Below, piece after piece: positions 42,324-51,045 of a stretch of 64,000 nt of DNA (positions are counted from its first letter, which is position 1; each line of letters begins with the position of its first letter). The notes below the pieces were generated by a model. The model searched no databases and had not been told where the DNA came from. It saw nothing but the letters and a program-made list of their open reading frames with translations. Origin of the DNA: an uncultured Castellaniella sp. GTDB lineage: Bacteria; Pseudomonadota; Gammaproteobacteria; Burkholderiales; Burkholderiaceae_B. The position numbers and the translations under genes are program-made. Where the stretch lies: positions 220,016-284,015 of the forward strand of contig NZ_CALKHS010000001.1 of assembly GCF_937988725.1 (NCBI RefSeq), in the 5' to 3' direction.

Positions 42324-43414
42324 GAATTTTGCTGGTGGCGACGGGCTTGACCTTGGGCGGGGCGGAGCGCCAGGTGGTGGACCTGGCGAACCGGCTGGCG
42401 GGCCGGGGGCATGATGTGGCCATTGCCTATCTGGTGGGCGAAGCGACGCTGCGGCCGGTTGACGGGGTGGCCCTGTACCCCATGGGGTTCCGCAAATCGC
42501 CGGTCGGCCTGGTGCGGGGCTGCCTGCGCCTGGGGCGCCTGGTGCGCCGCTGGAAGCCGGACGTGGTGCACAGCCATATGGTCCATGCCAATCTGCTGAC
42601 GCGCCTGGTGCGCCTGATCAGCCCCATGCCGCGCCTGGTCTGCACGGCCCACAGCACGCGCGAAGGCGGGCGCTGGATATGCCGCGCCTACCGTCTGACG
42701 GATGGCCTGGCGGACGTGTCGACCAATGTCAGCCGGGAAGCCGTCGCCGCATTCGAGCGCCAGGGCGCGGCCCCCACGGGGCGCATGCGGGCGGTCCATA
42801 ATGGCATCGACTTGCGGCGATTTTCGGATGCGCCGGAATTGCGCGCCCGGTCCCGGCAGGAGCTATTCCCCCGGGACGACCGGCGCCTGCTGCTGACGGC
42901 GGGGCGGCTGGTCCAGGAGAAGAATCATGCCGGCTTGCTGCGGGTCTTCACCCTGCTGGCCGGGCGGCGCCCGGACGTCGATCTGTGGATCGCCGGCGAC
43001 GGGCCGCTGCGGGACCGTTTGCAGCGGCAGTGCGCGGAGCTGGGGCTTGGGGACCGGGTGCGGTTTCTGGGGGCTCGCGAAGACGTGCCGGATCTGATGC
43101 GGGCTGCCGATGTGTTCGTGCTGCCGTCGCATTATGAGGGCTTCGGCCTGGTGGTGGCCGAGGCCATGGCGTCCGGCGCCCCGGTGGTGGCGACGGACGC
43201 GGGCGGGGTGGCCGAGGTCATGGACGGAACCGGATTTCTGGTGCCGGCGGGCGACGAAGATGCTTTGCTGCGGGCGCTGGACAGTGCTTTTTCGCTGGAT
43301 GAGTCGTCGCGCGCCGCGATGGCGGCGGCTGCCCGGCGGCGTGCGGAGGACCTGGACATCGAACGTACGGTGGACGTATGGCTGCGGATCTACCAGGAGG
43401 CGCCGGCATGCTGA
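42320..43414 (+). CDS. Glycosyltransferase family 4
   Basis: 364 aa. MRILLVATGLTLGGAERQVVDLANRLAGRGHDVAIAYL at the N-terminus, VVHSHMVHANLLTRL, then RAVHNGIDLRRFS, LLTAGRLVQEKNHAGLLRVF, LWIAGDGPLRDRLQRQCAELGLGDRVRFLGAREDVPDLM and VFVLPSHYEGFGLVVAEAMASGAPVVATDAGGVAEVM with the E-x7-E motif (EGFGLVVAE). A standard complete GT4; sugar unknown. ATGA overlap with the flippase gene; overlaps the next gene by 7 nt. Confidence 0.9.
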   Translation: MRILLVATGLTLGGAERQVVDLANRLAGRGHDVAIAYLVGEATLRPVDGVALYPMGFRKSPVGLVRGCLRLGRLVRRWKPDVVHSHMVHANLLTRLVRLISPMPRLVCTAHSTREGGRWICRAYRLTDGLADVSTNVSREAVAAFERQGAAPTGRMRAVHNGIDLRRFSDAPELRARSRQELFPRDDRRLLLTAGRLVQEKNHAGLLRVFTLLAGRRPDVDLWIAGDGPLRDRLQRQCAELGLGDRVRFLGAREDVPDLMRAADVFVLPSHYEGFGLVVAEAMASGAPVVATDAGGVAEVMDGTGFLVPAGDEDALLRALDSAFSLDESSRAAMAAAARRRAEDLDIERTVDVWLRIYQEAPAC

Positions 43415-44217
43415 CGATATTGACTCCGACCTACAACCGCCTGCACACCTTGCCGGCCTTGTATGACAGTCTGCGCGCGCAGGCGTCCCGGGAATTCGAA
43501 TGGCTGGTGGTGGACGACGGCAGCACGGATGGCACGGCCCAATGGCTGCGGGCCCGCCAGGATGAGGAGGCCGCATTCCCGATCCGCGTGGTGGCGCAGC
43601 CCAATGGCGGCAAGCATGCGGCCCTGAATGCCGGGGCGGCGGCCGCGCAGGGGGACTGGATTTTCATCGTCGACAGCGACGACCGCCTGACCGCCGATGC
43701 GGTCGAATGCGTGCGGGCAGCGCTGGCCGATGCGGAAGTGTCGGCCGGAGTGGCCGGCGTGTGCTTTCGAAAAGCGCGCCTGGATGGCGGCTTGCTGGGG
43801 CGCCCGTGGTCCGGCCCGGTGCCACTGACGGCGCGTCCCAGCTGGGTCGGGCGGCAGGTCCAGGGGGATCTGGCCTACGTGTTCCGCGCCCCGGTCATGA
43901 GATCGCTGCCGTTTCCCCTCGTCCCCGGGGAAAAATTCGTGCCGGAACTCTATATCTGGAACCGGATCGCCGACGCGGGGGACATCCGCTACTATCTGGA
44001 TCGCGCGATCTACCTGTGCGAGTATCTGCCGGATGGGTATACCCGGAACTTCCGGTCGCAGCTGAAATCCAATCCGGGAGGCTTTCTGTTGTTCTATGCC
44101 GATCAGGTCTACAGGGAACCGCGCTGGCGGGACCGGTTGAAGGCTCTGGTCCGCAGTCTTCAGTGTCTCGCGTATTGCGCCGCCAAAGCCAGATCCTCGC
44201 AGGAAAAGAACGTTTGA
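43408..44217 (+). CDS. Glycosyltransferase family 2
   Basis: 269 aa, GT-A fold. MLTILTPTYNRLHTLPALYDSLRAQ, EWLVVDDGSTDGTAQWL, PNGGKHAALNAGAAAAQGDWIFIVDSDDRLTADAVE with the D-x-D (DSD) metal site near residue 85. ATG 43408 is chosen because CAGGAGG stands about 7 nt before it; the longer in-frame start at 43378 lies inside the preceding gene. Adds one sugar to the growing lipid-linked unit. Confidence 0.9.
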   Translation: MLTILTPTYNRLHTLPALYDSLRAQASREFEWLVVDDGSTDGTAQWLRARQDEEAAFPIRVVAQPNGGKHAALNAGAAAAQGDWIFIVDSDDRLTADAVECVRAALADAEVSAGVAGVCFRKARLDGGLLGRPWSGPVPLTARPSWVGRQVQGDLAYVFRAPVMRSLPFPLVPGEKFVPELYIWNRIADAGDIRYYLDRAIYLCEYLPDGYTRNFRSQLKSNPGGFLLFYADQVYREPRWRDRLKALVRSLQCLAYCAAKARSSQEKNV

Positions 44218-44219
44218 CG

Positions 44220-45344
44220 ATGACCAGCATTGCGATTGTGGCCCACCATGCCGTGGACATGTTGAATTTCCGCGGCGATCTGATCAAGGCATTGTGCGCC
44301 GCCGGCGTGCGGGTGGTGTGCCTGGCGCCGGACTATACGGACAAGGAATCGTCCCAGGTCCGGGACCTGGGCGCGGAACCCGTTTCGTACAGCTTGCAGC
44401 GCACCGGCATGAATCCGCTGCGGGATCTGGCGGATGCCCTGGCCCTGGCCCGGCTGCTGCGCCGGCTGCGGCCCGACATCGTCTTTGTGTTTTCGATCAA
44501 GCCGGTGATCTATGGATCGATGGCGGCCTGGCTGGCGCGCGTGCCGCGCCGGGTAGCGATGATCGAGGGCGCGGGCTATGCGTTCACGGATACGGGCCAG
44601 CCCATCGGCTGGAAGCGGCGCGTGCTGCGCGCGCTGGTCTGCGGCCTGTACCGGGTCGCTTTGTCCCGGGTGCATCGCGTGGTTTTCCTGAACGAGGATG
44701 ACCGCCGGGATTTCGAATCTCACCGGCTGGCGGACCCGGGTCGCTCCGTGGTGCTGGGCGGCATCGGCGTGGACCTGGACGCCTGGCCCGTCGCGCCGGC
44801 CGTCACGGAACCGGTGACGTTCATCCTGGTGGCCCGGCTGCTGCGGGAAAAGGGCATCGTCCAGTTCGCGGACGCCGCTCGGCAGGTGCTGCGACAGCAT
44901 CCCGGCGCGCGCTTCATCCTGCTGGGCCGGCTGGATACGAATCCGGGCGGCCTGGGACAGGCCGAGGTCGAATCCTGGGTCCGGGAAGGGATTCTGGAAT
45001 GGCCCGGCCACGTGGCGGTCAGGCCCTGGCTGTCGCAGGCCAGCGTGTTCGTTCTGCCGTCGTTCTATCGGGAAGGCGTGCCCCGGAGCACCCAGGAAGC
45101 CATGGCGATGGGGCGGCCCGTCATCACGACGGACTCGACCGGCTGCCGCGACACGGTGGACGAGGGCGTGAACGGCTACCTGGTGCCGGTGCGCGACGTG
45201 GACGCCTTGACGCGGGCGATGCTGCGTTTCGTCGATGAACCGGCTAGCATTGCGGAAATGGGCGCCGCCAGCCGCAGAATGGCTGAAGAACGCTTCGACG
45301 TGCGCAAAGTGAATCAACGACTGATCAACTGGCTGCTGGGCTGA
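44220..45344 (+). CDS. Glycosyltransferase family 4 (PglA-like)
   Basis: 374 aa. AIVAHHAVDMLNFRGDLIKALCAAGVRVVCLAPDY, DLGAEPVSYSLQRTGMNPLRDLADALALARLLRRLRPDIVFVFSIKPVIYGSMAAWLARVPRRVAMIEGAGYAFTD follow the pattern of PglA, which adds GalNAc to undecaprenyl-PP-diNAcBac, and of related capsule enzymes. The C-terminal half has ILVARLLREKGIVQFADA and SFYREGVPRSTQEAMAMGRPVITTDSTGCRDTV. ATG 44220 follows the GT2 stop by 2 nt. A PglA-type role fits the pgl genes upstream but is inferred. Confidence 0.88.
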   Translation: MTSIAIVAHHAVDMLNFRGDLIKALCAAGVRVVCLAPDYTDKESSQVRDLGAEPVSYSLQRTGMNPLRDLADALALARLLRRLRPDIVFVFSIKPVIYGSMAAWLARVPRRVAMIEGAGYAFTDTGQPIGWKRRVLRALVCGLYRVALSRVHRVVFLNEDDRRDFESHRLADPGRSVVLGGIGVDLDAWPVAPAVTEPVTFILVARLLREKGIVQFADAARQVLRQHPGARFILLGRLDTNPGGLGQAEVESWVREGILEWPGHVAVRPWLSQASVFVLPSFYREGVPRSTQEAMAMGRPVITTDSTGCRDTVDEGVNGYLVPVRDVDALTRAMLRFVDEPASIAEMGAASRRMAEERFDVRKVNQRLINWLLG

Positions 45345-45345
45345 G

Positions 45346-46635
45346 ATGGAGCGTTCGGACGTGACTGATTATCAGCGTCGGCATTCCCGGTGGTACGAGG
45401 TCCTGATCCTGGGGGCCCCGTTCCAGATCGTGGCCGGGCTTTGCTTCGTGCTGCTGGCGCCGGCGCTGGTGTTCTGGGGCGTCGATTTCTGGCAATACCC
45501 GGATCTGGTGCAGCGAACGACGCTGATGGCGGCGGGGGCCGCCTTCGTGGTGCTGGTCGTCGTGCTCCGGCGCCTGGCGCGGGTGTCGGGCGGCGCCATC
45601 ATGGCCCATATCGTGCCGATCGTCACCGGGGTGTTCCTGCTGGCGTTCGCCGTCCTGTTCTTCAGCCGCAGCAGCTATTCCCGCCCGGTTCTGCTGTCGG
45701 CGTACTGCCTGAGCATGGCATGGTGCTATGCCGGCTATGCGGTGGGCCGGCGCTATCGCAAGCTGAAATTCGCCGTGCTGCCCATGGATCCGCCCAGCAC
45801 CCTGGAATCCTCGCAGAATCTGGAGATCCGCCACCTGACCGAGCCGGATCTGCAGGGCGTGCGCTATGACGCGCTGGTGGCGGATCTGCGGGGCGGGCGG
45901 ATGACGCCGGAATGGGAACGCTTCGTGGCGCAGTGCATCCTGGCGCACATCCCCGTCTTCCATGTCCGCCAGGTCACGGAGGCCCTGACGGGGCGCGTGC
46001 GCATCGACCATCTGTCGGAAAACGAGGTGGGCGCCCTGCTGCCGTCGCCGCTGTACACGGTGTGCAAGCGCCTGATCGACATCGCGGGGGTGCTGCTGAC
46101 GATTCCCCTGACCGTGCCCCTGATGGCGCTCACCGCGCTGGCGATCCGCCTGGACAGCAGCGGCCCGGCCCTGTTCGTGCAGAATCGGGTCGGCCTGGGC
46201 AATCGGGATTTCCGGATCTACAAGTTCCGCAGCATGCGGCTGGACGCGGAGGCCGACGGCGCGCGCCTGGCCTGTACGGATGACGAGCGCATCACGCGCG
46301 TCGGCCGCGTCATCCGCAAGACCCGCCTGGACGAATTGCCGCAGCTCTGGAACGTGCTGAAGGGCGACATGAGCCTGATCGGCCCCCGTCCCGAGCAGCG
46401 CGTCTTCGTCGATCAGTTCGAAGCCGAGATCCCTTTCTACATCTATCGCCACGTCGTGCGCCCGGGCATCACGGGCTGGGCGCAGGTGATGCAGGGCTAC
46501 ACCAGCGATGCGGACGCCACCCGGATCAAGATCCAGCACGATTTCTACTACATCAAGCACTTCTCGCTGTGGCTGGACATCCTGATCGTCTTCAAGACCG
46601 TGCGGATCCTGCTGACGGGGTGGGGCGCGCGCTGA
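45346..46635 (+). CDS. Polyprenyl glycosylphosphotransferase (WcaJ/WbaP family), second initiating enzyme
   Basis: 429 aa, the large form. N-terminal membrane helices (about residues 20-140), a soluble middle part, one further helix near 235-255 (VLLTIPLTVPLMALTALAI), then the catalytic domain: FVQNRVGLGNRDFRIYKFRSMRLDAEADGARLA, TRLDELPQLWNVLKGDMSLIGPRPEQRVF (Asp-Glu dyad) and VRPGITGWAQVMQGY. It transfers a hexose-1-phosphate-type sugar to undecaprenyl phosphate. It begins 1 nt after the PglA-like gene stop and ends the operon, giving the cluster two different initiating enzymes. Confidence 0.92.
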   Translation: MERSDVTDYQRRHSRWYEVLILGAPFQIVAGLCFVLLAPALVFWGVDFWQYPDLVQRTTLMAAGAAFVVLVVVLRRLARVSGGAIMAHIVPIVTGVFLLAFAVLFFSRSSYSRPVLLSAYCLSMAWCYAGYAVGRRYRKLKFAVLPMDPPSTLESSQNLEIRHLTEPDLQGVRYDALVADLRGGRMTPEWERFVAQCILAHIPVFHVRQVTEALTGRVRIDHLSENEVGALLPSPLYTVCKRLIDIAGVLLTIPLTVPLMALTALAIRLDSSGPALFVQNRVGLGNRDFRIYKFRSMRLDAEADGARLACTDDERITRVGRVIRKTRLDELPQLWNVLKGDMSLIGPRPEQRVFVDQFEAEIPFYIYRHVVRPGITGWAQVMQGYTSDADATRIKIQHDFYYIKHFSLWLDILIVFKTVRILLTGWGAR

Positions 46636-46681
46636 TTTTCAGAACGCGGGCCTGCAATAACTCAACGGACCTGCGCAGGTT

Positions 46682-46701
46682 AGGAAGCTTATGCGCTTCC
46701 T
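46682..46701 (+). terminator. Hairpin after the glycan operon
   Basis: AGGAAGC (46682-46688) pairs with GCTTCCT (46695-46701) around TTATGC, about 47 nt past the last stop. No T-run follows, so this is a weak candidate for the operon end. Confidence 0.3.
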
Positions 46702-46795
46702 GATGATGGGCGATGATGATCATATTTACTACATGTAAAGGCCATATGGGACCTGGGAACGGGTAACATGAACATTGTTCTGATGAGCGCCAGCC

Positions 46796-47935
46796 ATGTA
46801 CAAGCTCCAACTTTCTCCTCCGGTTCTCGACTGGGCCGCAGCCGATGCGGGCCTGAGCCTTGTTGCTATTGCTGAGAAGTTGAGCCGGCATAGCGTAGAC
46901 GACATCTTGCAGGGCCGCCTGACCGAACCTCAGGCCGAAAAATTTGCTCAGATTGCCAAGATTCCGTTGGGCTATTTGTTCATGCAGGAACCTCCGCGCC
47001 CTCGGCAGGCCGGTGTGGCCGACTTCAGAACGGTGGTGGGTCCCGCGCCCTTGAGCAAAGATTTTTTCGACGTGTTCGATGATGTTCAGTACAAGCAGGA
47101 TTGGTACCGGGACTACTTGGAAAGTGTTGGAGCCACGCCTCTGGAATTTGTCGGAAAATTTTCTGGCAGCGATGCCAGCGTCCAGCAAATAGCGGTTGAT
47201 GTTCGGCAGGCACTGCACTTGAACGAGGCGGATCGACGGCATTTGCAGTCGCCCAATGATCTGTATGCCTTGCTCGTGGAACGTTGTGAGAACATTGGCA
47301 TCCTGGTTTTCAAGAATGGCGTGGTGGGCAATAACACGCATCGCCCGCTTTCCGTCGAAGAGTTCCGTGGGTTTGTCTTGTGCGACTCCTTGGCTCCCGT
47401 TATTTTCATCAATGGTGCCGATGCTCCGGCGGCATGGGTCTTTACTCTGGTGCATGAATTGGGGCATATCTGGCTGGGTGATTCGGGAATTTCGGATGCC
47501 AAGCCAAACACCCATAATGCGCGCGAGGCGCAATGCAATGCCATCGCTGCCGAAGTGCTGGTACCCCAGATCTTATTCAGAGAATTTTGGGCTGCTCAGG
47601 ATTCCAGGCAGCCTCTGCTCCAGATAATCGCTGCAGGGCGGCTTCATTTTCGTGTCAGCGAATTGGTCATTGCCAGACGTGCCTTGGATTTGAGCTTGGT
47701 GTCGCGTCAGCTGTACGACCAGGTCTACGAACAGAGCAAAAGGCATGCACAAGCTAACGGCGGAGGTGACTTTTACCGCACTGTAAATGTCAGGAATAGT
47801 AGGAAATTCACGGCACGTGTTTCCTCGCTTGCCATGTCCGGCATGGTTTCCTTTAGAGAGGCCGGCAGACTGTTGAATGTGGCCCCCGCAAGAATAGCAA
47901 CCCTCTATCAGAAAAATCATGCGCTACCTGCTTGA
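46796..47935 (+). CDS. ImmA/IrrE-family metallopeptidase with N-terminal helix-turn-helix
   Basis: 379 aa. The N-terminal 60 residues (LDWAAADAGLSLVAIAEKLS, DDILQGRLTEPQAEKFAQIAKIPLGYLF) are an XRE-like DNA-binding region; the middle carries the zinc-protease site HELGHIWLG (about residue 220) with a downstream Glu in REAQCNAIAAEVLVP. Such COG2856 proteins are regulators or antitoxin partners, and ImmA cleaves phage repressors. It overlaps the PIN/DUF4411 gene by 17 nt, a known pairing read as a toxin-antitoxin or defence module. Lower GC than its neighbours. Confidence 0.88.
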   Translation: MYKLQLSPPVLDWAAADAGLSLVAIAEKLSRHSVDDILQGRLTEPQAEKFAQIAKIPLGYLFMQEPPRPRQAGVADFRTVVGPAPLSKDFFDVFDDVQYKQDWYRDYLESVGATPLEFVGKFSGSDASVQQIAVDVRQALHLNEADRRHLQSPNDLYALLVERCENIGILVFKNGVVGNNTHRPLSVEEFRGFVLCDSLAPVIFINGADAPAAWVFTLVHELGHIWLGDSGISDAKPNTHNAREAQCNAIAAEVLVPQILFREFWAAQDSRQPLLQIIAAGRLHFRVSELVIARRALDLSLVSRQLYDQVYEQSKRHAQANGGGDFYRTVNVRNSRKFTARVSSLAMSGMVSFREAGRLLNVAPARIATLYQKNHALPA

Positions 47936-48440
47936 TTCCGATGTCTTGATCGCAGCCAAGAGCGTTCACTACAAGCCAGGATTTTGTGAGGCGTTTTGGC
48001 AATGGCTGGATGACAGCCATGCTGCGGATGTGATTTGCAGCATCGACAGGGTCCGTGATGAATTGCTCCAGGGGGATGGCGACGACCATTTGGTCCAGTG
48101 GGCGAGGAACAAGGAACCCACCGGCTTCTTCCAGGAAACAAAAGGACTGATGGGGAAGTTCGGAGACGTGTCGAACTGGGCGATGAGCAGGCTGCCACCA
48201 TATCGGCCTGCCGGGCTGCAGAAATTTCTCAGGGCGAATGCTGCGGACGCTTGGCTGGTAGCCTATGCTGCGAGTTTCAGTAATGAATACACCATCGTGA
48301 CTAACGAGGTAGGCGCGCCGGAAGGGCGAAGAGACGTCAAACTGCCGGATGCGGCGGCGGCCTTTGGAGTGCCGACCATACGGCTGTTTGATCTGCTGGA
48401 TCTCGCGGCATATGGCACGTTCAATCTTAGGCATCCGTAA
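47919..48440 (+). CDS. DUF4411 (PIN-like) protein, probable toxin
   Basis: 173 aa. Acidic positions fit a PIN nuclease: YLLDSDVLIAAKSVHY at the N-terminus, SIDRVRDELLQG, ANAADAWLVAYAASF, and IVTNEVGAPEGRRDVKLPDAAAAFGV, as in the DUF4411 family. PIN proteins cut RNA. ATG 47919 lies inside the ImmA/IrrE gene (17-nt overlap), so the two are coupled; the metallopeptidase protein would be the antitoxin or regulator. The activity is inferred from family. Confidence 0.85.
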   Translation: MRYLLDSDVLIAAKSVHYKPGFCEAFWQWLDDSHAADVICSIDRVRDELLQGDGDDHLVQWARNKEPTGFFQETKGLMGKFGDVSNWAMSRLPPYRPAGLQKFLRANAADAWLVAYAASFSNEYTIVTNEVGAPEGRRDVKLPDAAAAFGVPTIRLFDLLDLAAYGTFNLRHP

Positions 48441-48508
48441 AGATGCATGACCCCTTGAGCGTGGTAACGATTCCAGCGACACAGAGACGTTACCTTGCTA
48501 GCAGCTTT

Positions 48509-48820
48509 TCAGAACGCGCCTTCCAGCACCCGGGCGCTGGCCCGAATGGCGCGGACGATCTCCGGGGCCGCTGCCGCAAGATTCCGGTGGGCGCATAGCA
48601 CGGATTCTATGGCGCCCAGGATATGCCGGATCTGCTCCGACGGCTGATCGATATCCAGCTTTGACGCAAAATGGAGCAGGCCCAGGCGAGCGGAAAAGAA
48701 GCTCTTCTGGCCGGCCAGCCGCAGCGCCAGGGAATCATTGGGCAGATAGGCGGTGGTGTTGACGATGTCGTAGGCGGGCGCCAACCTGGCGTCACGAGCC
48801 GTGGGGTCCGAGCTCCGTCA
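48509..48820 (-). pseudogene. HipA-family toxin remnant (C-terminal fragment)
   Basis: The frame LAPAYDIVNTTAYLPNDSLALRLAGQKSFFSARLGLLHFASKL (from 48784 down) is the C-terminal end of HipA-type serine/threonine kinase toxins. Only about 92 residues remain of a protein of roughly 400. In the same frame an upstream TGA lies near 48818-48820 and nothing matching HipA precedes it. The kinase core and a HipB antitoxin are absent, so this is a decayed relic left by a deletion or insertion between here and the acyltransferase gene. Confidence 0.75.
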
Positions 48821-48970
48821 GAGCGCCGCTATGCCCTTGAGGGGCGCCTACTGTGACTGTGATGAGTGATTCCGCACAATGTCTCCAGGTGTAAAGAGCC
48901 CCCGAAATTCCGGCTTGGATCGTCTACCCTAAAAGGAAGCTTACGATTTCGCCTGAGTGGCGCCGATTTG

Positions 48971-50848
48971 ATGTCCCAAACACTCAAATACCGCCCGGAG
49001 GTCGATGGACTGCGCGCGGTCGCGGTCCTGGCTGTCATGCTGTTCCATGCGAAGATTCCCGGGTTCCCGGGAGGATTCGTCGGGGTGGATGTCTTTTTCG
49101 TGATCAGCGGCTATCTGATCACGGGAATCCTGCTGCGGGAGCTGGATTCGGACTCGTTCTCCATCGTCGCTTTCTACGAGCGGCGCGTCCGCCGGATTCT
49201 GCCGGCGCTGTTCCTGGTCCTGCTGGCGTGCATCCCCCTGGGCTGGTTCCTCATGTCCCCCTACGACTTCCAGCGCCTGGGCCAGGGCATGATGGCGGTG
49301 ATCGCCTTCGTGTCGAACATCCTGTTCTGGAGAACGACGGACTACTTCGCGGATACGGCGGACAACCCCTTGCTCCATACCTGGAGCCTGGGGGTGGAGG
49401 AGCAGTTCTACATCTTTTTCCCGCTGTTCCTCTGGTGCGTCTGGCGCTACGCGCGCGGCTGGCTGGCGTGGGCCATGGTGCTGGCGGCGGCGGTGTCCCT
49501 GGCGATCAGCGCGTGGTGGGTGCAGTCCGGGTGGGTGGTCCCGGCCTTCTACCTGATTCCCACGCGGGCATTCGAGCTGCTGCTGGGGGCCTTGCTGGCG
49601 GGCGCCGCGCTCCGGGGGCGGCTGCCGGATCCGGGGGAGAAAATCTCCGGCGCCCTGGCCTGGGCGGGCCTGGGAGCCATCGTGTGGGCCGTGGCGATGT
49701 TCAGCAAGGACACGCCGTTTCCCGGCTGGCATGCCCTGGCGCCCGCCGCGGGGGCGGCGCTGGTCCTGGCCTTCGTGCGGGCGGACAGCGTGCTGGGGCG
49801 GCTGCTGTCGTGGCGCGCGATGGTGGGGGTCGGCCTGATCTCCTATAGCGCCTACCTGTGGCATCAGCCGGTCTTCGCTTTCTCTCACCTCGCCGGCTGG
49901 AAGCCCGGCCTGGCGGCCAGCCTGGGTCTGATCGCGGCGAGCCTCCTGCTGGCGTGGCTGAGCTGGCGCTATGTGGAGCATCCGTTCCGCAATCGGGCGC
50001 GCATGTCCCGCCGGGCCGTGTTCGGATGGGCGGGGGTGGTGTCGGCGGGCCTGCTGGGCTGCGGGGCCTGGCTGGTGGCGACCGGCGGGGTTGCCAGCCG
50101 GTATACGGCCGAGGAGCTGCAGTGGTGGCGGTACGCGGACGTCGATCTGCAATCGGACTATGTCACCCGGCGCTTCCAGGCGCATGCGGGCGCGTTCACC
50201 CCGGATGCGAAGCGGAAGGTGCTGCTCATGGGGGACAGCTACGCCCAGGATTTCGCCAATATGGCGCACGAGGCCGGCGCCTGGCATGACGCGCAGGTCC
50301 GGACGGTCTATGTGCCGGCGATCTGCCAGATGGTGGATGTGGAGGAAGACGTCAGCGAGCATATCGCGCCGATCGACAGGCCGGTCTGCGCCGACGCGCC
50401 CAGCGTCCGCTCGTCGATGTCCCTGATCGGGCAGGCGGACATCGTGGTGCTGGCGGCGAGCTGGAAAGAGTGGTCCGCCCGGCTGCTGCCGCGGACGATC
50501 TCCCATATGGGCCTGCGCGCGGATCAGCGCCTGTTCGTGATCGGCCCGAAGCATTACCCCCCTGTGGACATCCGCAAGCTGCTGGCCCGGGGGGATATCG
50601 GCCGCGCGGCCCGGCGGGTCCGGGTCCCCGAGGGGGTGTCCAAGGTCAATCGCCTGCTCGCGATGAGCCTGCCGCCGGATGTGTTCGTCGATCAGATCCA
50701 TATCGTGTGCGGTCCGGACGAGCAGTGCCCGGCGGTGACGGGCCGGGACAAGCTGATTTCCTATGACGGCGGGCATTTGACCCGGGCGGGGGCCGCGTAC
50801 ATCGGGAAGAAGCTCTTTGCGGAATCGGCGCTGGCCGATGTGCGCTAG
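48971..50848 (+). CDS. OafA/YrhL-type acyltransferase with SGNH domain, paralogue 2
   Basis: 625 aa. Same layout as the protein encoded at 25168-27174: membrane acyltransferase half beginning YRPEVDGLRAVAVLAVMLFHAKIPG, with GVDVFFVISGYLIT and LLHTWSLGVEEQFYIFFP, then a periplasmic SGNH-like half with LLMGDSYAQDF (block I) and ISYDGGHLTRAGA (Asp-His block). ATG 48971 aligns with the paralogue's start; earlier in-frame codons have no homology. O-acetylates a surface glycan. GC-rich, in contrast with paralogue 1. Confidence 0.9.
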   Translation: MSQTLKYRPEVDGLRAVAVLAVMLFHAKIPGFPGGFVGVDVFFVISGYLITGILLRELDSDSFSIVAFYERRVRRILPALFLVLLACIPLGWFLMSPYDFQRLGQGMMAVIAFVSNILFWRTTDYFADTADNPLLHTWSLGVEEQFYIFFPLFLWCVWRYARGWLAWAMVLAAAVSLAISAWWVQSGWVVPAFYLIPTRAFELLLGALLAGAALRGRLPDPGEKISGALAWAGLGAIVWAVAMFSKDTPFPGWHALAPAAGAALVLAFVRADSVLGRLLSWRAMVGVGLISYSAYLWHQPVFAFSHLAGWKPGLAASLGLIAASLLLAWLSWRYVEHPFRNRARMSRRAVFGWAGVVSAGLLGCGAWLVATGGVASRYTAEELQWWRYADVDLQSDYVTRRFQAHAGAFTPDAKRKVLLMGDSYAQDFANMAHEAGAWHDAQVRTVYVPAICQMVDVEEDVSEHIAPIDRPVCADAPSVRSSMSLIGQADIVVLAASWKEWSARLLPRTISHMGLRADQRLFVIGPKHYPPVDIRKLLARGDIGRAARRVRVPEGVSKVNRLLAMSLPPDVFVDQIHIVCGPDEQCPAVTGRDKLISYDGGHLTRAGAAYIGKKLFAESALADVR

Positions 50849-51045
50849 GATGCCGGATGCATCCGGAGCCCGGCCGTCGCTTTTGCCATGCGCGCCGCTC
50901 GTGCGCTTCGTGGCGGCTGCGGGGCGAATCCGTGGCGGCCGAATGGTAAAATCCTGTTGCAGTTGTTGAATCTGCGGGGTTTGCCGGAACGCGTGTCCCC
51001 GATAGAAAAATATCCGGCCCGGATCGCCCGGGCCCAGGAGGGGAA

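Noticed and set aside
43707..44219. Upstream extension of the PglA-like glycosyltransferase frame
   Set aside because: It overlaps the GT2 gene in another frame, and ATG 44220 gives a normal GT4 start.
48866..48970. Upstream in-frame extension of the second OafA gene
   Set aside because: The family begins at the MSQTLKYRP start, which aligns with the paralogue; the extension has no homology.
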